Origin: Dryas octopetala
Taxonomy: Eukaryota > Streptophyta > Magnoliopsida > Rosales > Rosaceae
DNA: 64,000 bases
Assembly (NCBI GenBank): GCA_963921425.1
Contig: OY992836.1
Coordinates: forward strand, 18,431,614-18,495,613
Direction of reading: 5' to 3'
Below are positions 11,383 to 23,504 of the stretch, one piece after another. Under the pieces are notes generated by a model that was not told where the DNA came from, ran no database searches, and saw only the letters and a program-made list of their open reading frames with translations. Numbering within the stretch: position 1 is the first letter of the stretch; each line of letters opens with the position of its first letter. Made by a program: the position numbers and the translations under genes.

Positions 11383-13515
11383 AAACCCTGCAAGCATGGG
11401 CAGCACAATTAATTGCCATCATGGCGTACATACGAAAAGGATTGAATTAATCACACAATTCAATGAGTGTGTGAATTTGTAATACCAAGTACGTGACATT
11501 GTTCTACAAGACAGCTGCTAAGTATATAATTATATATTGGGGAAAAAATACTGCTTTAATATACATAGTAGCTAGGGTGTAGTTTTCTACTTCATTACAT
11601 AAGCAAGGACCATTCTTTCTTAATCTCTACTTTGGGTGAACACCCACCAGCAATAGCATGTGTCCATCATCAAGGAAGGGAAAGAGAAATAACATAAATA
11701 AAATGTTTTTTTTTTTCCTATTGTATTCAATAATTTAGATCTACATTACTTTTCAAAATATTAGTGATGTGTCTTTTTTTATTTTAATGCAGAAGAATAA
11801 TGATGAGAGTCGAATATTAATCGTGTCATTTCTCAACTATGAGCCGGGGTTAGTACTCGACCTATCACAAATGTATAAGTCTTCATGCAAATTATGTGGC
11901 TTAATCATGTATTTTTTGTTTACAATTATTGGTGGAAATATTGCATCGGAATCAAGACTATGTATGAATGAGAAATCAAGATGAATCTAGAGACGAAAAA
12001 AGGTAATTTAGCCGTCAAAATTTAAGTGTCTTGTTAACAAATGTCTTTGGAACATTATTTGAGGTGTGCCTACTCTTGGACCACAAGACTAATTTTCGCA
12101 AAGGAAGTAGTTCCCATTGTTTCTAGAGTAATAGCTCTTGAGACATAAATTAGGGTTTGTTATGAGACAATCTAGATAGATTTTAACTTTTTCTTAAGTT
12201 AGAAGAAGAAAAAAGATAATAGAGACTTGTAACTAATGGTAAAGACTAAAGAACAATGTTTACCTAACAATGATCAAGGGGACTTGCACAAAAAGTAGTA
12301 GACCATCCGTCTATGTGAACTGTGAAGTGAGGCCCATATGAAGCCAACAGCACCCAACAGCTAAACTGAAGACAACTCTACTCTTCTCTTGGTAAACATG
12401 TTTTAGCCTGCACTTCCATACTCTTCAAAAATAGTCTTTGCAGCCCATAACAAGACAGAAAAAGCCCAAAGGTGATGATTGGGATCCATAAATCATAATG
12501 TTGCTGGTTTAACTCATAATTCCATACGCAGACATCTCTACTATATGGCCCATAATTTATTCATCCATATCACATATTTTCTTATAAATAAATGATTAAT
12601 TAGTCCATTAAAAGTTTGTCATGAGAAAATAATTTACTTAATGTATTTAGCGTTAAAAAAGTCCATCCCACTCTTTCATAATGAAAAACTGACGTAGTAA
12701 TAAAATGAGCAACATATTTTTCGACGGTTTTTTATTGGTACTTTCAATGCTTAAAACTATTAAATTTAAATTAACAAAATTAAGATGAATGTGATTCCAA
12801 ATGATTATACTTTTGTGTTGGTTTCTTCGTCATTCATATGTATATGTAACAAAAAGGTAAAATATATTTGTATAAAAATAATTTTAAACAATTTTATAAT
12901 TGAAACTGTTTAACAGTTTTATTAGGTTGTATTGAACAATTTCAGTAAAAGAAAAATGTTGAGAGCTTGATTTATTAAAAAACTGGGTCCGCTTGTATTA
13001 CCCATCTTCGTAGTTCGTGTGGGACATTTTGTCTAGAAAGTCCTTCATTTGGCCTTTGAAAAAAATACCTAAAAAACGATAAGCAATGAAATAGATTAAA
13101 TTATAGTGCATTTGGATTATGTAGTTTGAAATTACTAAATAATTCACAAATGACAGAATTTAAAACGATGTAATTTAAATTCTAGAATATGTAAATTCTT
13201 TTGTTTGGATAACATGTAAACATAATGGAGTTTAAATACAGAATTTATGGTAGTTTTAATTTTTGATGCATCAATTAAAAAGAGCGATGGTGATAGTGAT
13301 GGTGACAACAATAAAAATGATGTTTGTGGTGAGTTGACGATATTGGTAAGGGTGATGGCCCACAAGCGGTGGGAGAAATGGTGGAGGTGAAAATTGGGGT
13401 GTTGGCAATGGTGGTGGTGGTGGTGGTGGATGCGGCAACAGCAGCGGCAGCGGGGATGGTGGCGGTCTCGGTGGCGGGGGCGATGATGTTAGTGGTGGTG
13501 ATGTTGGCGGCAGTG
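11383..13515. other. Gene-free stretch with a GGT/GAT-rich tract
   Basis: No gene recognised from 11.4 to 13.1 kb. From about 13270 to 13515 the sequence is dominated by GGTGGT, GATGGTGA and GGCGGC triplets (13415-13430 is GTGGTGGTGGTG). This tract creates several overlapping ORFs on both strands that are purely compositional. A similar CAC/ATC tract occurs at 30470-30690. Confidence 0.5.
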
Positions 13516-14047
13516 TTAGGCCCCGTTTGGGATTGCGGTGGAAGACCCAAAAGCTGCTGTGGATGACAATTCTCAATCACCTACAGTAGTTTGGTGTTTG
13601 GTAAAAAAATTAAAAACTGCTTTTCCCCACAATTCTCAACTCCCCACAACAAAAACAGAAAGCAGATTTCTAGATACTTTTGAAAGCTGCAGTGAATCAC
13701 AGCAACAATGAATATTTTATTTTACCCATAATATCCTCATTGATTTCTATATTTTTAATTTGTTTATTTTAAATTAAAAAATATGTTCATTGTTAGTTAT
13801 ATTTTATATTGTGATAATTAATTATGATATTTTCTTTGCACGATTAAAATTATAATATACCTAAAAAAATAATAGACATAGTTATTTAATAATGTTGTTC
13901 TTAGAAAAATTAATGCTAATAAAAATAATAGACATAGTTATTTAATAATGTTGTTCTTATAATATACCAAACACTCAGCTGCTTTACTTTACAGCTGACT
14001 TTACTTCACAGCTGTTTTTTCACACAGCAATACCAAACTGGCCCTTA
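13516..14047. mobile_element. PIF/Harbinger-like MITE with TTA target duplication
   Basis: The left end GGCCCCGTTTGGGATTGC (from 13519) mirrors the right end GCAATACCAAACTGGCCC (to 14044), both flanked by TTA (13516-13518 and 14045-14047). The GGSCC..GTTTGG terminus with a 3-bp TTA duplication is typical of PIF/Harbinger-derived MITEs in plants. Inside are CAGCTG-rich subterminal motifs (AAAGCTGCTGT, CAGCTGCTTTAC, ACAGCTG) and a duplicated AATAATAGACATAGTTATTT segment. No ORF. Confidence 0.85.
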
Positions 14048-14791
14048 GTAGTGTCGGTATGGTCGACACGACTTATTTTTCTTTTGTAAAAATTGAATTT
14101 TTAAAAATCACATCATTTTAGGTGGAATTTAAAGTTGTAATTTACAGCTTTCAAATTCTAAATTTTTTTCCACCTAGAGTTTATAAAATTCTGTATTTAT
14201 TGACCAAAATAAGGAAATTAGAACATGTAATTTCTTAAATGCTAAGTTTTGTTTAAATTCCAAATTTTTTTCCTAATTCCAAACACACCATAAGTAAAAA
14301 TGTAATCTTAGAATTGTAACTATAATTTGCATTTGCCATTGTGATGGACAGTTGCAGTTGAAATGTAATTGTCTGATGAATGCTAGGAATCAGAAAAGAA
14401 GAAGTAAAAAGAAAAAAGAAAACAAATGTTAGAAAGCAAATTGAGTCACGCTCAAAGACTCATCCACGGTTTCACAGGAAGGAGAGAGGAGAGAGAGAGA
14501 CTTCGAAAGCATCAAAATTGCATCACGCAGGCGCGTAGGTTATCATGCAAAAAGAAACATAGCCAACATAAAAACCACTTAAAATAATTAATTAATTAAA
14601 AAGAAAAATTAAAAAACCAATTGCCAATTGGCCCAGCCCTCTCTCTCTCGCTCACACTCTCACCTCATTTATAAATTATACCGAATCTCTTATTTATGGC
14701 AAATTTAACTATTTTTTTATTTACTTGGATGCCACTTTTCCTCTGAGCTCTCTCTCTCTCTCCGTTTCATGAATTTTTTCTTCTTGTGAAT

Positions 14792-14794
<3 letters not shown>

Positions 14795-14834
<40 letters not shown>
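14795..14834 (+). repeat. (TC)20 microsatellite just upstream of VIN3-like
   Basis: Forty bases of perfect TC repeat lie 49 bases before the VIN3-like ATG, probably within the 5' leader, with a GA-rich tract at about 14480-14500. GA/CT arrays are known binding sites for plant BPC proteins. A hypervariable length is expected. Confidence 0.85.
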
Positions 14835-14837
<3 letters not shown>

Positions 14838-14882
14838 CAAAGAAGCTGGATAAAAATAGAGTCTTTGCTTCCTCTTTCGAAT

Positions 14883-17800
14883 ATGATGGACAACCCAGAA
14901 GAAGAGAGGGCTTCTTCAGGCATGCACTCTCCATTCTCAGGCCAGTCACCAATTTTTATTTTTCTCTTTATTTTTTTCCTTACAAAAATTTGGTGGCTTT
15001 ACTCTTTTGCAATTAAATTTGGTGTTTTATTTACTTTATGATTATGGTCTTCAACAATGTCTGTCATTACCTCTCTATTTTGCATCTGAGTTTGCCTTTC
15101 TTCTATTATGTTTATTTTCCCCCCTATTTCAGAACATTGTTATTGCTGTTATTCTCAATGTATGTTGTCCAGGGTCTAATACTTTCTGTGTTTAATTTTT
15201 TATATGTTTATATTGCATTCCTGCACAATTATGCATTTTCATCATACAAGTATTATTGGTGAATGGTGATTTGGGTTATCTTGGTTTTTGGGTTTTTTTT
15301 TTTAAATTTATATTAAAAAAAAAACAACCAGACTTGGCTGTTGCTCCCTCCAAGAAAAAATTTAGGGGACACTGTTTATATTGCTTTTACGCATGGGAGG
15401 AGAGTAAGGTGTCAAAAAATTTAGTTTTGACAACTGACAAGGACCAACATTGCCTTCTGGACTCATTAACCAACCCCTCAAGAGACAAGACTGGTTTAAT
15501 AGAACTTTGTTTGCTCGTGGAGAATGATAACTCATTGGTACTATGATAAATTTTTGGCCTTTTGGCTAAGATCACGAATGATAGTCCGTTTTAGAATGTG
15601 TTCTGTTTCTTCGACAAGTTTTACAAAATCCAAATTTTTTTCTCAGCCTTTCGGTAATGAAGTGTAAGTTTATGTGGTAGGGGTGGCTGAAATAGTAGTC
15701 TGTTCATCAGTTTCTAAGGACCAATTTATGCCAATATATATTAGATATTAGGCAACATATCATGTAAAGAACAGCTGAGAGCTAAGTTCTTTCTTACAAA
15801 GAAACAACATGCTCAGTCTTATGGGGACAGCCTGGTGGCAAAGTCTACCAAGATCCAAGGGCCCATCTCAGGTTCAAGCCTGGTTCGTGTCCCTTCAATT
15901 TTTAAATGTGATGTTATGCGAACGAATGACATGATTTGGAAGAACAAAATTAGAGTGAGCTCTTCTGAAGTAGAGTTAGTTGCGGCCCTATTCTCTAGGT
16001 ACTTTGTTTAGACATGGATGTTCCAGAGTTATGAATGTTCTTTTTGGTCCCAATATGATTGCTTAATATGAATAGCCAGGATAAATTATGAACATGAATT
16101 GTAAATTTTCCTTCATAAGGCATCTGAAATTCAGTTTTGACATTTCGTTTTATTATTTTCTCAGGTCTTGTACTTGACACTGACAAATGTAGCAGGCTAA
16201 GCTTGGGAGAGAAGAGAGAACTAGTTCATGAGATTGCCAAATGGTCAAAAGATGCCCCAAAAATTCTTAGTTCTTTTACCCGTCAGGAGCTTCTTGAAAT
16301 TATCTGTGCCGAAATGGGTAAGGAGAGGAAGTACACAGGATATACAAAATCTCAAATGATAGAACACCTTCTAAAGTTAGTTTCTGAGAAATCTAAGAGT
16401 AATACTAATAGTAATCTTGCATTTTCTCCGGCCAAAACTCAAATTGGAAAGAAAAGAAAAAGGAACACAGAAGCTTCCTTTCAACCATTCACTGATCCAG
16501 GAAATGTTTCTCTGGTGACTAGTAAAGAAGGACATGCTAAATTGCAACTCTGTCAGAATGCAGCATGCAGAGCGGCTTTAAGTTCAGAGGAGCCTTTTTG
16601 CAAGAGATGTTCCTGCTGTATCTGTCATCGTTATGATGATAACAAGGATCCTAGTCTATGGTTGACCTGTGGCTCTGATACTGATGATGAGAATGGTACA
16701 TGTGGAATGTCATGCCATCTGGAATGTGCTCTCAAGCATGAAAGAGCTGGCATTATGAAGAATGGTTGCTGTCCAGAGTTGGATGGAAACTTCTATTGTG
16801 TTGCTTGTGGAAAGGTTAATGATTTAATGAGGTAATTAATATTTTATAAGCACCTGTGAATATTTAATTTCCAATTTCTTACTGTTTAACTGCATAGCCA
16901 ATGTATGGTATTATGGTACTAGTTGTGTATGACTTGGTCAGTTCAGACTAGGGCTAGAAAACCAAACAGCATATCATCAACTGTAAAGGCATCTGCAGGT
17001 ATTTGTGTGCCTGTGCACGCATGCGCACACACAGGTATTTGTACCGCCAAAGCTATATATTTTGCTTCTACAATTATAAGCAGCAGCTATTACACTTGCA
17101 AAATCACTAGAAGCAACTAATATATCTCTTAAGTATAGTAGTTAGTATTTACTGACATGGATTCACACAGACACAAGATAAACAAACTAGGAATTAGGTG
17201 TCAAACTTTTCTGACCATAATAAAAGTTCTGAAACTCAGCTATCGCAATATATATGAAGATGTCTAAAATGCGTTCCCATCAGAGCGTCTGACATTGAAG
17301 CTCCCTTCTATGAGGTTGGGTCTTACTAACTTAAAGTTGTTTTTGTTTTGCAGAAAATGTATTTGTTTGACCTTAATTTAATATAGGAAATTGCACCCCA
17401 GATTTCAACTTGAAAAATATTTTCTACAGACGTAAATGGAAACTTTAAGTTATGATAATACTTTTGAATGTTTAGGAAACAATGTTTTTATTAAGTCAAC
17501 CTCTCTATGTTTTAATTGGTAATATTTATTTCTTGTTACAAAAAATTTTAGTCAATTCCAAACAAATTGAACACTAGAAAAGGCAAACCATTTTACTAAC
17601 AATTATTTTAAAGGTAAAAATTTCTATCCTGAAAATACTTTTCATTGATACAAAGGTAGCCCAAGGTTGGTTGGGATGACTGATGAGGTTGAGAATTTGG
17701 GTTATTTGATCTAACCGGAAAGCAAAATATATGCACTTGTACTGTTTTTAAAGAGCTGTAAGGAATCAAGTATCAGAGTGAATGATGTAATTGTTAAGCT

Positions 17801-19453
17801 TTTTGTACAGCTTTCAGTTTCATTCTCAAACTGACCAACCAAACTTGAGTTGCAGTTAGCACCAAATAAAACTGTTGGCTAATTGGATAATTCGCTTTGT
17901 ACAGAACCTGGAGAAAGCAATTATTGATTGCCAAGGAGGCTAGAAGAGTGGATGTACTGTGTCTACGAATTTCTCTATCCAACAAAATTCTTTCAGGAAC
18001 GAAGAAGTACCAGAAAGTGAAGAACACTGTAGCAACTGCCTTAAAAAAACTGAACAATGAAGTAGGGCCGCTGGATCAGGTCTGTGTAAAGATGGCACGT
18101 GGAATTGTCAACAGGCTCTCTTGTGGTGCTGATGTTCAGAAGTTGTGTGCTTCTGCAGTGGAATCTTTTGACTCAATGTTTTCTGATCCTTGCCCCACCC
18201 ATGTAGAAAAGAAAGAGCTAGCAAGTAAGCTTCTTTTTTCTTGTTTTCAATAATTTGAAGTCCTATTCACACAGCAGCATCGAAAATGGAACACTGCATC
18301 TGGAATTTCATTTCATAAAGTTACATCTGACTACAGTAAAAAATGCAAGCTAGTGACTGGCATAATCACCATAGTCAGCCAACTTATAACTAATTGAGGT
18401 AGGATCAGATTAATATAAATTTTGCTAAATTTATGTGAAGGAGAGTAATAAATAAAGTCCTTGGTTTTGAGTTTGAGCTTCCACATGCTGTCAAACAAAC
18501 TGATTTGTTGTGTTTTCATAAATATATATATTATTTATTTATTTGTTCACTGATTTTGCTTATTAAATTCTATTGCATCAGCTTGCCGCATCCAGTTTGA
18601 AGACTCATTCCCTACTTCTGTTATCGTTGTGCTAGAATATGAGGATCATCTTTTTAACAACTTCTTGGGCTGCAGGCTGTGGCATCGTAAGTCTGATGTG
18701 AAGGATTATCCAGACCAACCCTCTTTCATTGTTTTACGGCCAGAGAAGAAATTTACTATTACTAATCTCCATCCTTCAACTGAATATTTCTGCAAGGTTT
18801 CTTTGTTTAGCAACACAGGAATATTGGGTGTTTGGGAAGCCAAATGGGTCACACCTGCATCATATGATAGTGTCGTTGCTTTAGAGAAAGAGATAAGGGA
18901 AGAGAATAAAATAATTGTTCAAAATAATTCCCAAGCAGAATCAACCAATTCTAGTGACATCAAATTACCTTCTGGAGACCATCCTGCAAAGCTTCAATCA
19001 TTGGATGACATCAACAAGAACCGGAGCAAAAGGGTCTGCTCACTTCCTCCTTTAACAGAAACGGCTTCTTTGATCAAAGAAGCAGTTTCTCCATTGACAC
19101 CTTGTAAATCCAATGGAATGCGTAAAGTACCAGGTTTCAGATGTACAAAGCGAGCAGAGGAAAGTGATTATGAATACTCTGTGAGAGCAATCAAATGGTT
19201 AGAGCAGGAAGGGCACATAGATGAAGATTTTAGAGTAAAGTTTCTCACTTGGTTCAGCCTGAAAGCTTCTATGCAAGAGCGAAGAGTGGTCAGGGTATTT
19301 GTGGACACTTTCATTGATGATCCATCAAGCTTAGTTGGGCAGCTCATTCATACCTTTGTGGATGAGATTTGCTGTCAGCAAAAGAAAAACCAATTTCTCA
19401 GCATGGGTCTTACACAAGGTTGTGCCATTAAACAGGGACTCAGTTTTATGTGA
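14883..19453 (+). CDS. VIN3: VIN3-like PHD finger / FNIII / VEL-domain protein
   Basis: Four exons with continuous phase: 14883-14940, 16165-16831, 17905-18224, 18582-19453, giving 638 residues. Exon 1 ends TTCTCAG and is followed by GCCAGT, so intron 1 appears to be GC-AG; the others are GT-AG. Order: N-terminal helical module ([40 protein letters not shown]), the Cys-rich VEL-type PHD superdomain ([43 protein letters not shown]), an FNIII domain ([20 protein letters not shown] to [10 protein letters not shown]) and the C-terminal VEL domain ([40 protein letters not shown]). Family knowledge: VEL proteins bind PRC2, polymerise through VEL and silence FLC-type floral repressors after cold. 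The symbol marks the family; VIN3 versus VIL1/VRN5 is not resolved. Confidence 0.9.
15818..15900 (+). mobile_element. Possible tRNA-derived SINE head in VIN3-like intron 1
   Basis: GGGGACAGCCTGGTGGCAAA resembles a degenerate A box and, about 35 bases on, CTCAGGTTCAAGCCTGG resembles a polymerase III B box. The spacing suits a tRNA-like head. No poly(A) tail or target duplication is obvious. Confidence 0.35.
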
Positions 19454-20425
19454 AAAGTTTAAGTAGTGGATAGGACATGGCTTAGAAATGTAGGTATTTT
19501 CAGGGAGCAGGAAACGTAGTCATCTACTTGATCAAAGAAAAGGGTTCAACTCTTTGGTTTTAACTTCTCGTTGTTTGTTAAATTTAGGATTAGAGGTTAA
19601 ATTGCCTATTATCATCCAATTTTTCTTTTGTTTTTATTTTCATAATGAAAGGCAAAAGAATAAAGTGGTTTGATATTTTACCTTTTTTGGTCAGAGGTTT
19701 GGTATCGTACAAAACAGCCAAGTGAAAAGTTTTGACTTTCTCAAATAATAAAGTAGACTCTAAGCTTTTTCTTCCAACCTACATAAGCATATTACTAAAA
19801 CATTGATATTGCGATTATCCTCCAAAGCCAAGTGGAGAAAAGATTAGGATTAAGATAAATCATGATTCGATTTCATCCAATGTACTAATTATGACAAATT
19901 GCATATTTTACACGAAAACTAAAAACAAAAAAGAGAAAAAGGATGAATTATATAATCCATGCAGTTAGAACTTGCAGGTCACACTAGCTTGTCAAAAAGA
20001 AATAGGAAGCATATATCTTCATCACAGTTGTAAAAGCTGTAAAAGCATATATCTTCCCAGTTTTAAAAACCAGTTTCAAAATAACTTTTGGGGGACATTT
20101 CAGTTGCAAAAGGGCGACTAGGTTTTTCCAGCATCATGCTTGAAAGGATTTGCACTACTTGCACACAAAATGTTAGCACAAGGAGATCTTTGATTCTTTT
20201 CTCCGGTGAACAAAAACATAGAAAATTGAGAAAATAATTCAACAGCAAATGGATCTTTTACATGCAACCTTAAAAAGCATATTAACTAATACTAACATGC
20301 CATGTTAAACAAATTCCAGAAACCGGCAGCCAGTTGAAAATTTATCTTTCTTCTCTTGAAAATTATTACAAGACAATACATCAAACTTCCCTTCAGACAT
20401 CCAACGTTCCAGGCGGTGCCTACTT
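19454..20425. other. Convergent intergenic region between VIN3-like and SICKLE
   Basis: Contains the 3' untranslated regions of the two converging genes. AATAAAG occurs near 19659 and 19748. No additional gene is supported. Confidence 0.4.
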
Positions 20426-20429
20426 ACAA

Positions 20430-20810
20430 CCACTCTGGTTTTCCATCTTTTTGACAAGTGCATTAGTATTGGGAGAAGTTCTCTATGGAAATCATGAGCA
20501 ATTGTTATATACTTGGTGCATTTTTGACAACAGCTTCTTCGAATGAGGCGGCCAAGTACTCTGCCGATCTTGGCTGCAGACTGGACTTGTTTGAATCTTC
20601 TGAAATGCTTGCTTTTTTTCCTGGTTTGCCATCTTTTGTAGGAGTACATTAGCATAGTGAAGCTCTTCCTGGAATTCAGAAGCAATTGTTATATACTTGG
20701 TGTATCATTGACAGCTTCATTCAATGAGGCAGCCAAATACTCTGCCAAGCTTGGTTGCGAATTGGACTTGTTTGAACCTTCTGAGACGTTCGCATTTTTT
20801 GCACTACTAG
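20430..20810. repeat. Tandem duplication of the SICKLE 3' coding end
   Basis: Two adjacent units of about 185 bp. The upper unit (about 20626-20810) holds the last SICKLE codons and stop; the lower (about 20430-20625) is a diverged copy in the 3' flank. Shared blocks include CAATTGTTATATACTTGGTG at 20500-20519 and 20685-20704, and GACTTGTTTGAA in both. On the minus strand the lower copy still reads AEYLAASFEEAV..APSI before a stop, against AEYLAASLNEAVNDTPSI in the gene. Confidence 0.85.
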
Positions 20811-22273
20811 ATTTTACAATTGAGGGTTTTGAAGAGTCATAGGTGTACAAACCATTCAGGGGAGCACCTACGTCCTTCCAGATAACAGGTTTCAAAAACC
20901 TCCATGGGTCTTCAACCATGGAATCATTATAAAACAGCTCTGGCCCCAATTGTCTGTCCATTGCAGAACGACCATGAGAACCCAGCCCTCGTCCACCTCT
21001 TTGTCCCAATCCAGGACTCCTGTTCCAGCGCCCCCCGCCTCTTCCTGAACTTGAACTGGGACTGGGACTGCCTCCATGTACTGAATGAGGGCTTGGATTA
21101 TGAGTGCGCCAGTGCCCCCTGCCTTGCCAAGTGTTGGAACCTGGGCTTCCTAGTGGTCTAAATCCAGGGCTTCCTGGTGGTCCAAATCCAGGGCTTCCTG
21201 GGGGTCCAAATCCAGGGCTTCCTGGGGGTCCAAATCCAGGACTTCCTTGTGGTCTAAATCCAGGGCTCCCTTGTGGTCTAAATCCAGGGCCAGGAAATCT
21301 GCATTCTCTTAAAGGATCAGATGGAAAACTATAACTGGCTACACCTTCAGCTCCATTCCAGACTTCAGGCGGATTTCCATGATGCATAGTGAGAGGTCTT
21401 TCCATTCCAATGGGGCTTCTTTGAGGACCAAAGTTTTGATAGAAACCTTGTACTTGGTACATTCTCTGGTCTGGTGAATAATTGCTTTGAAACTGATGAG
21501 CTGGAGGAGGATTCATTCCAGGGTTCCTTGGTCCTCCTAAATCATAATTAAGAGAACCACAATCAAGGGAAAAGAAAAAGATAAAAAAGGCAGATAACAA
21601 AGAGGAACTAGTGTCCAGTTCTTTGGCATAAAGCATGCATCAAATATTACAAGAAGACACTTTTATTTGGGTAAGTAAATGACACTTGCAATCAAATGAA
21701 ATTGAAACAAAACTGACCAATTTTTTTCCAGCACACATCAATGAAGCAAATACTTGGATGATGACACAAGGAATCATAATGTTACCCATAGTTTCCAACT
21801 GCATACCATATTTGTGGCTTAGAAAGAATTTCATTTTCACTTTTCAAACCACTAGCATATTCACTAATTCAAAAATACAAGAACTTATGTTATACTTCAC
21901 CACATGACTAGAGTTTAGAAATTTGAAAAATAAAATCAAATGAAACACCCAGGCATGATTATAGGACAGCCAGGTTCAAGAAAAAACATCGTTAAGATAA
22001 CACATTACCTGAATGTTTGAAATGATTTGGTGCGATCTGGTTGCCAACTTTACTCCTTTTGGTGTCAGAAGAGAAGGCTGCCATAGGGTCTGTGTAAAAG
22101 TCAAACCTAGAAGGAGCACAGGGCTCCGCCTGCACTGGTATATCGGCGTCAGCCAATGGATTGGAAAGGCAACCAGGGACAGCTGCAGTTGTATCATTCT
22201 GAGAAGCTTCAGCCTCTTCAGCTTCCATGCGCATTGCTTTTAGTCGTTCCTTTCTTTTCTCTGGATTCTCCAT
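20689..22273 (-). CDS. SIC: SICKLE-like proline-rich protein (miRNA biogenesis/splicing)
   Basis: Two coding exons, 22009-22273 and 20689-21536, joined G|GA with a GT-AG intron; 370 residues. The start MENPEKRKERLKAMRMEAEE, the early RFDFYTDPMAAFSS motif and the late ELFYNDSMVEDPWRFLKPVI plus SLAEYLAASLNEA are the conserved signatures of SICKLE. Between them is a low-complexity Pro/Gly/Ser/Arg region including six tandem octapeptides of the type FGPPGSPG and an RG-rich stretch. Family knowledge: Arabidopsis SICKLE is a nuclear proline-rich protein that co-localises with HYL1 foci, is needed for normal miRNA levels and for intron lariat turnover and splicing, and affects leaf serration and stress tolerance. 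A 5' UTR intron is likely (acceptor just before 22279). HYL1 lies divergently upstream. Confidence 0.92.
21155..21298 (-). repeat. 24-bp minisatellite encoding SICKLE octapeptide repeats
   Basis: About six in-frame copies of a 24-bp unit encode FRPQGSPG, FRPQGSPG, three times FGPPGSPG, and FRPLGSPG. On the plus strand the unit reads CCAGGGCTTCCTGGGGGTCC with variants. The repeat keeps the frame open on both strands, which explains the antisense ORF there. Copy number is expected to vary between accessions. Confidence 0.85.
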
Positions 22274-22278
22274 TTAAC

Positions 22279-23060
22279 CTGAATATTAATGGATTGTGGA
22301 AAACCCATTTGAACAAAGTAACATTTACCAATCCAAAAACTTACTTTTTGTCAAAATAATATTAATTCAAGCTAAACTTTTAAGTCAGAAAATCTTCAAA
22401 GAAAAATACATCTCAACATGAAACTAATTAAAAAATCCATAAATTCACATGAGAACCCACGTTCAAGCAACATCAACACTCAAGTAATATTTAAAGAGAA
22501 TTACCAATTCACATAAAATTGAGAACCCCAAAACCCTCATCTATTTTCTCTTTTATAAAAATGCTATCTTTTATTAGAATTGTAGATGTTACAAAGTATT
22601 GACTCAATATCTCCATAAATTTTGAAAACCTTGTTCAGAAAACTTCTATAACTTGATTCATTCACTCTATTAAAGTTTTGGGTTTGGTGGTTTTAAGAAT
22701 CAAGCTTAGGTAGTAGAAGTCAGAAATTGTGAATGAAAATAGTAAAGTAAAATGTAGAAGCCATTAATTAAGAATGAAAATTTTTTCATATTACAAAAAT
22801 AAAGTATAAACTGGGTCCAGAGTCCATACTGGGAGCGAACAGTTCGTGAAATAAACAAGAATAAATTTTTTTAAATTAAAACCAACAAGAGACATATATA
22901 TTCTGAAATTTACAAGATCATTGAGCACGTTACATGAGTCTCAAATGAAACCCTATCAGAGAAAAAGAGGTGAGAGAGAAAGTACCTGACTTTGTCTGTT
23001 TTGTATCCTGCCCGTAGTACCTGAATTTGTCTGTTCGGTGGAGAGAGGGAAACTGGGTGT
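22279..23060 (-). other. Probable SICKLE 5' UTR intron and leader exon
   Basis: On the minus strand ATTAATATTCAG precedes GTTAAATGG by a good acceptor (intron end at 22279). Upstream, two donor-like sites sit in a 36-bp tandem repeat: CAG|GTACTTTC (intron from 22985) and CAG|GTACTACG (from 23020). Either would give a 5' UTR intron of about 700 bp. Inferred from splice signals only. Confidence 0.5.
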
Positions 23061-23504
23061 GTGGGAGAGGAGGAGATGTTAACCTAAATTGGGCTGGGAC
23101 TGGACTTCTTTTCAAAATTAAACCACCAATTTTGGGCTGGGCTGTGAGCCTGTGATTTAGGGATGGCAAAATTTAATAGTATTATTTTATAATTTAATAC
23201 CCTTTAAATATGATGTGATGTGTGTTAATATTTTTCATCTATACAGACTATACAGTCTATACCATACTATATTATATATGTATATTATTTTGATGTTATT
23301 TACTAAGAAATAAAGTTTTAAAAATAGATATAGGGAATCTTAGGATCTACATACCACGAGACCCGTTTACTAGGCAACATGAGATGGTATTGGCAAACCC
23401 GACTTGCCCGCCCCATTACCATCTTTAGCTAGGAAAGACGTGCAGTGTGAGCAAGCTTGTTCTTAGGAAATTTTGTCGGCGAAAATTCTGAAAGAACCCA
23501 ATTT

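Noticed and set aside
13271..13580. Three overlapping 100-codon ORFs
   Set aside because: All arise from the GGT/GAT triplet tract; products are Pro, Thr/Ala/His or Val runs with no codon bias.
14717..15016. ORFs with Arg-Glu or Ser-Leu repeats over the VIN3-like leader
   Set aside because: Translation of the (TC)n microsatellite.
20305..20685. 126-codon ORF downstream of SICKLE
   Set aside because: Reads the duplicated tail in the wrong frame; the homologous frame carries the conserved C-terminal motif instead.
20892..21334. Antisense ORFs across SICKLE exon 2 (PGLPGGPN repeats)
   Set aside because: The 24-bp repeat keeps the antisense frame open; SICKLE itself is clearly the coding strand.
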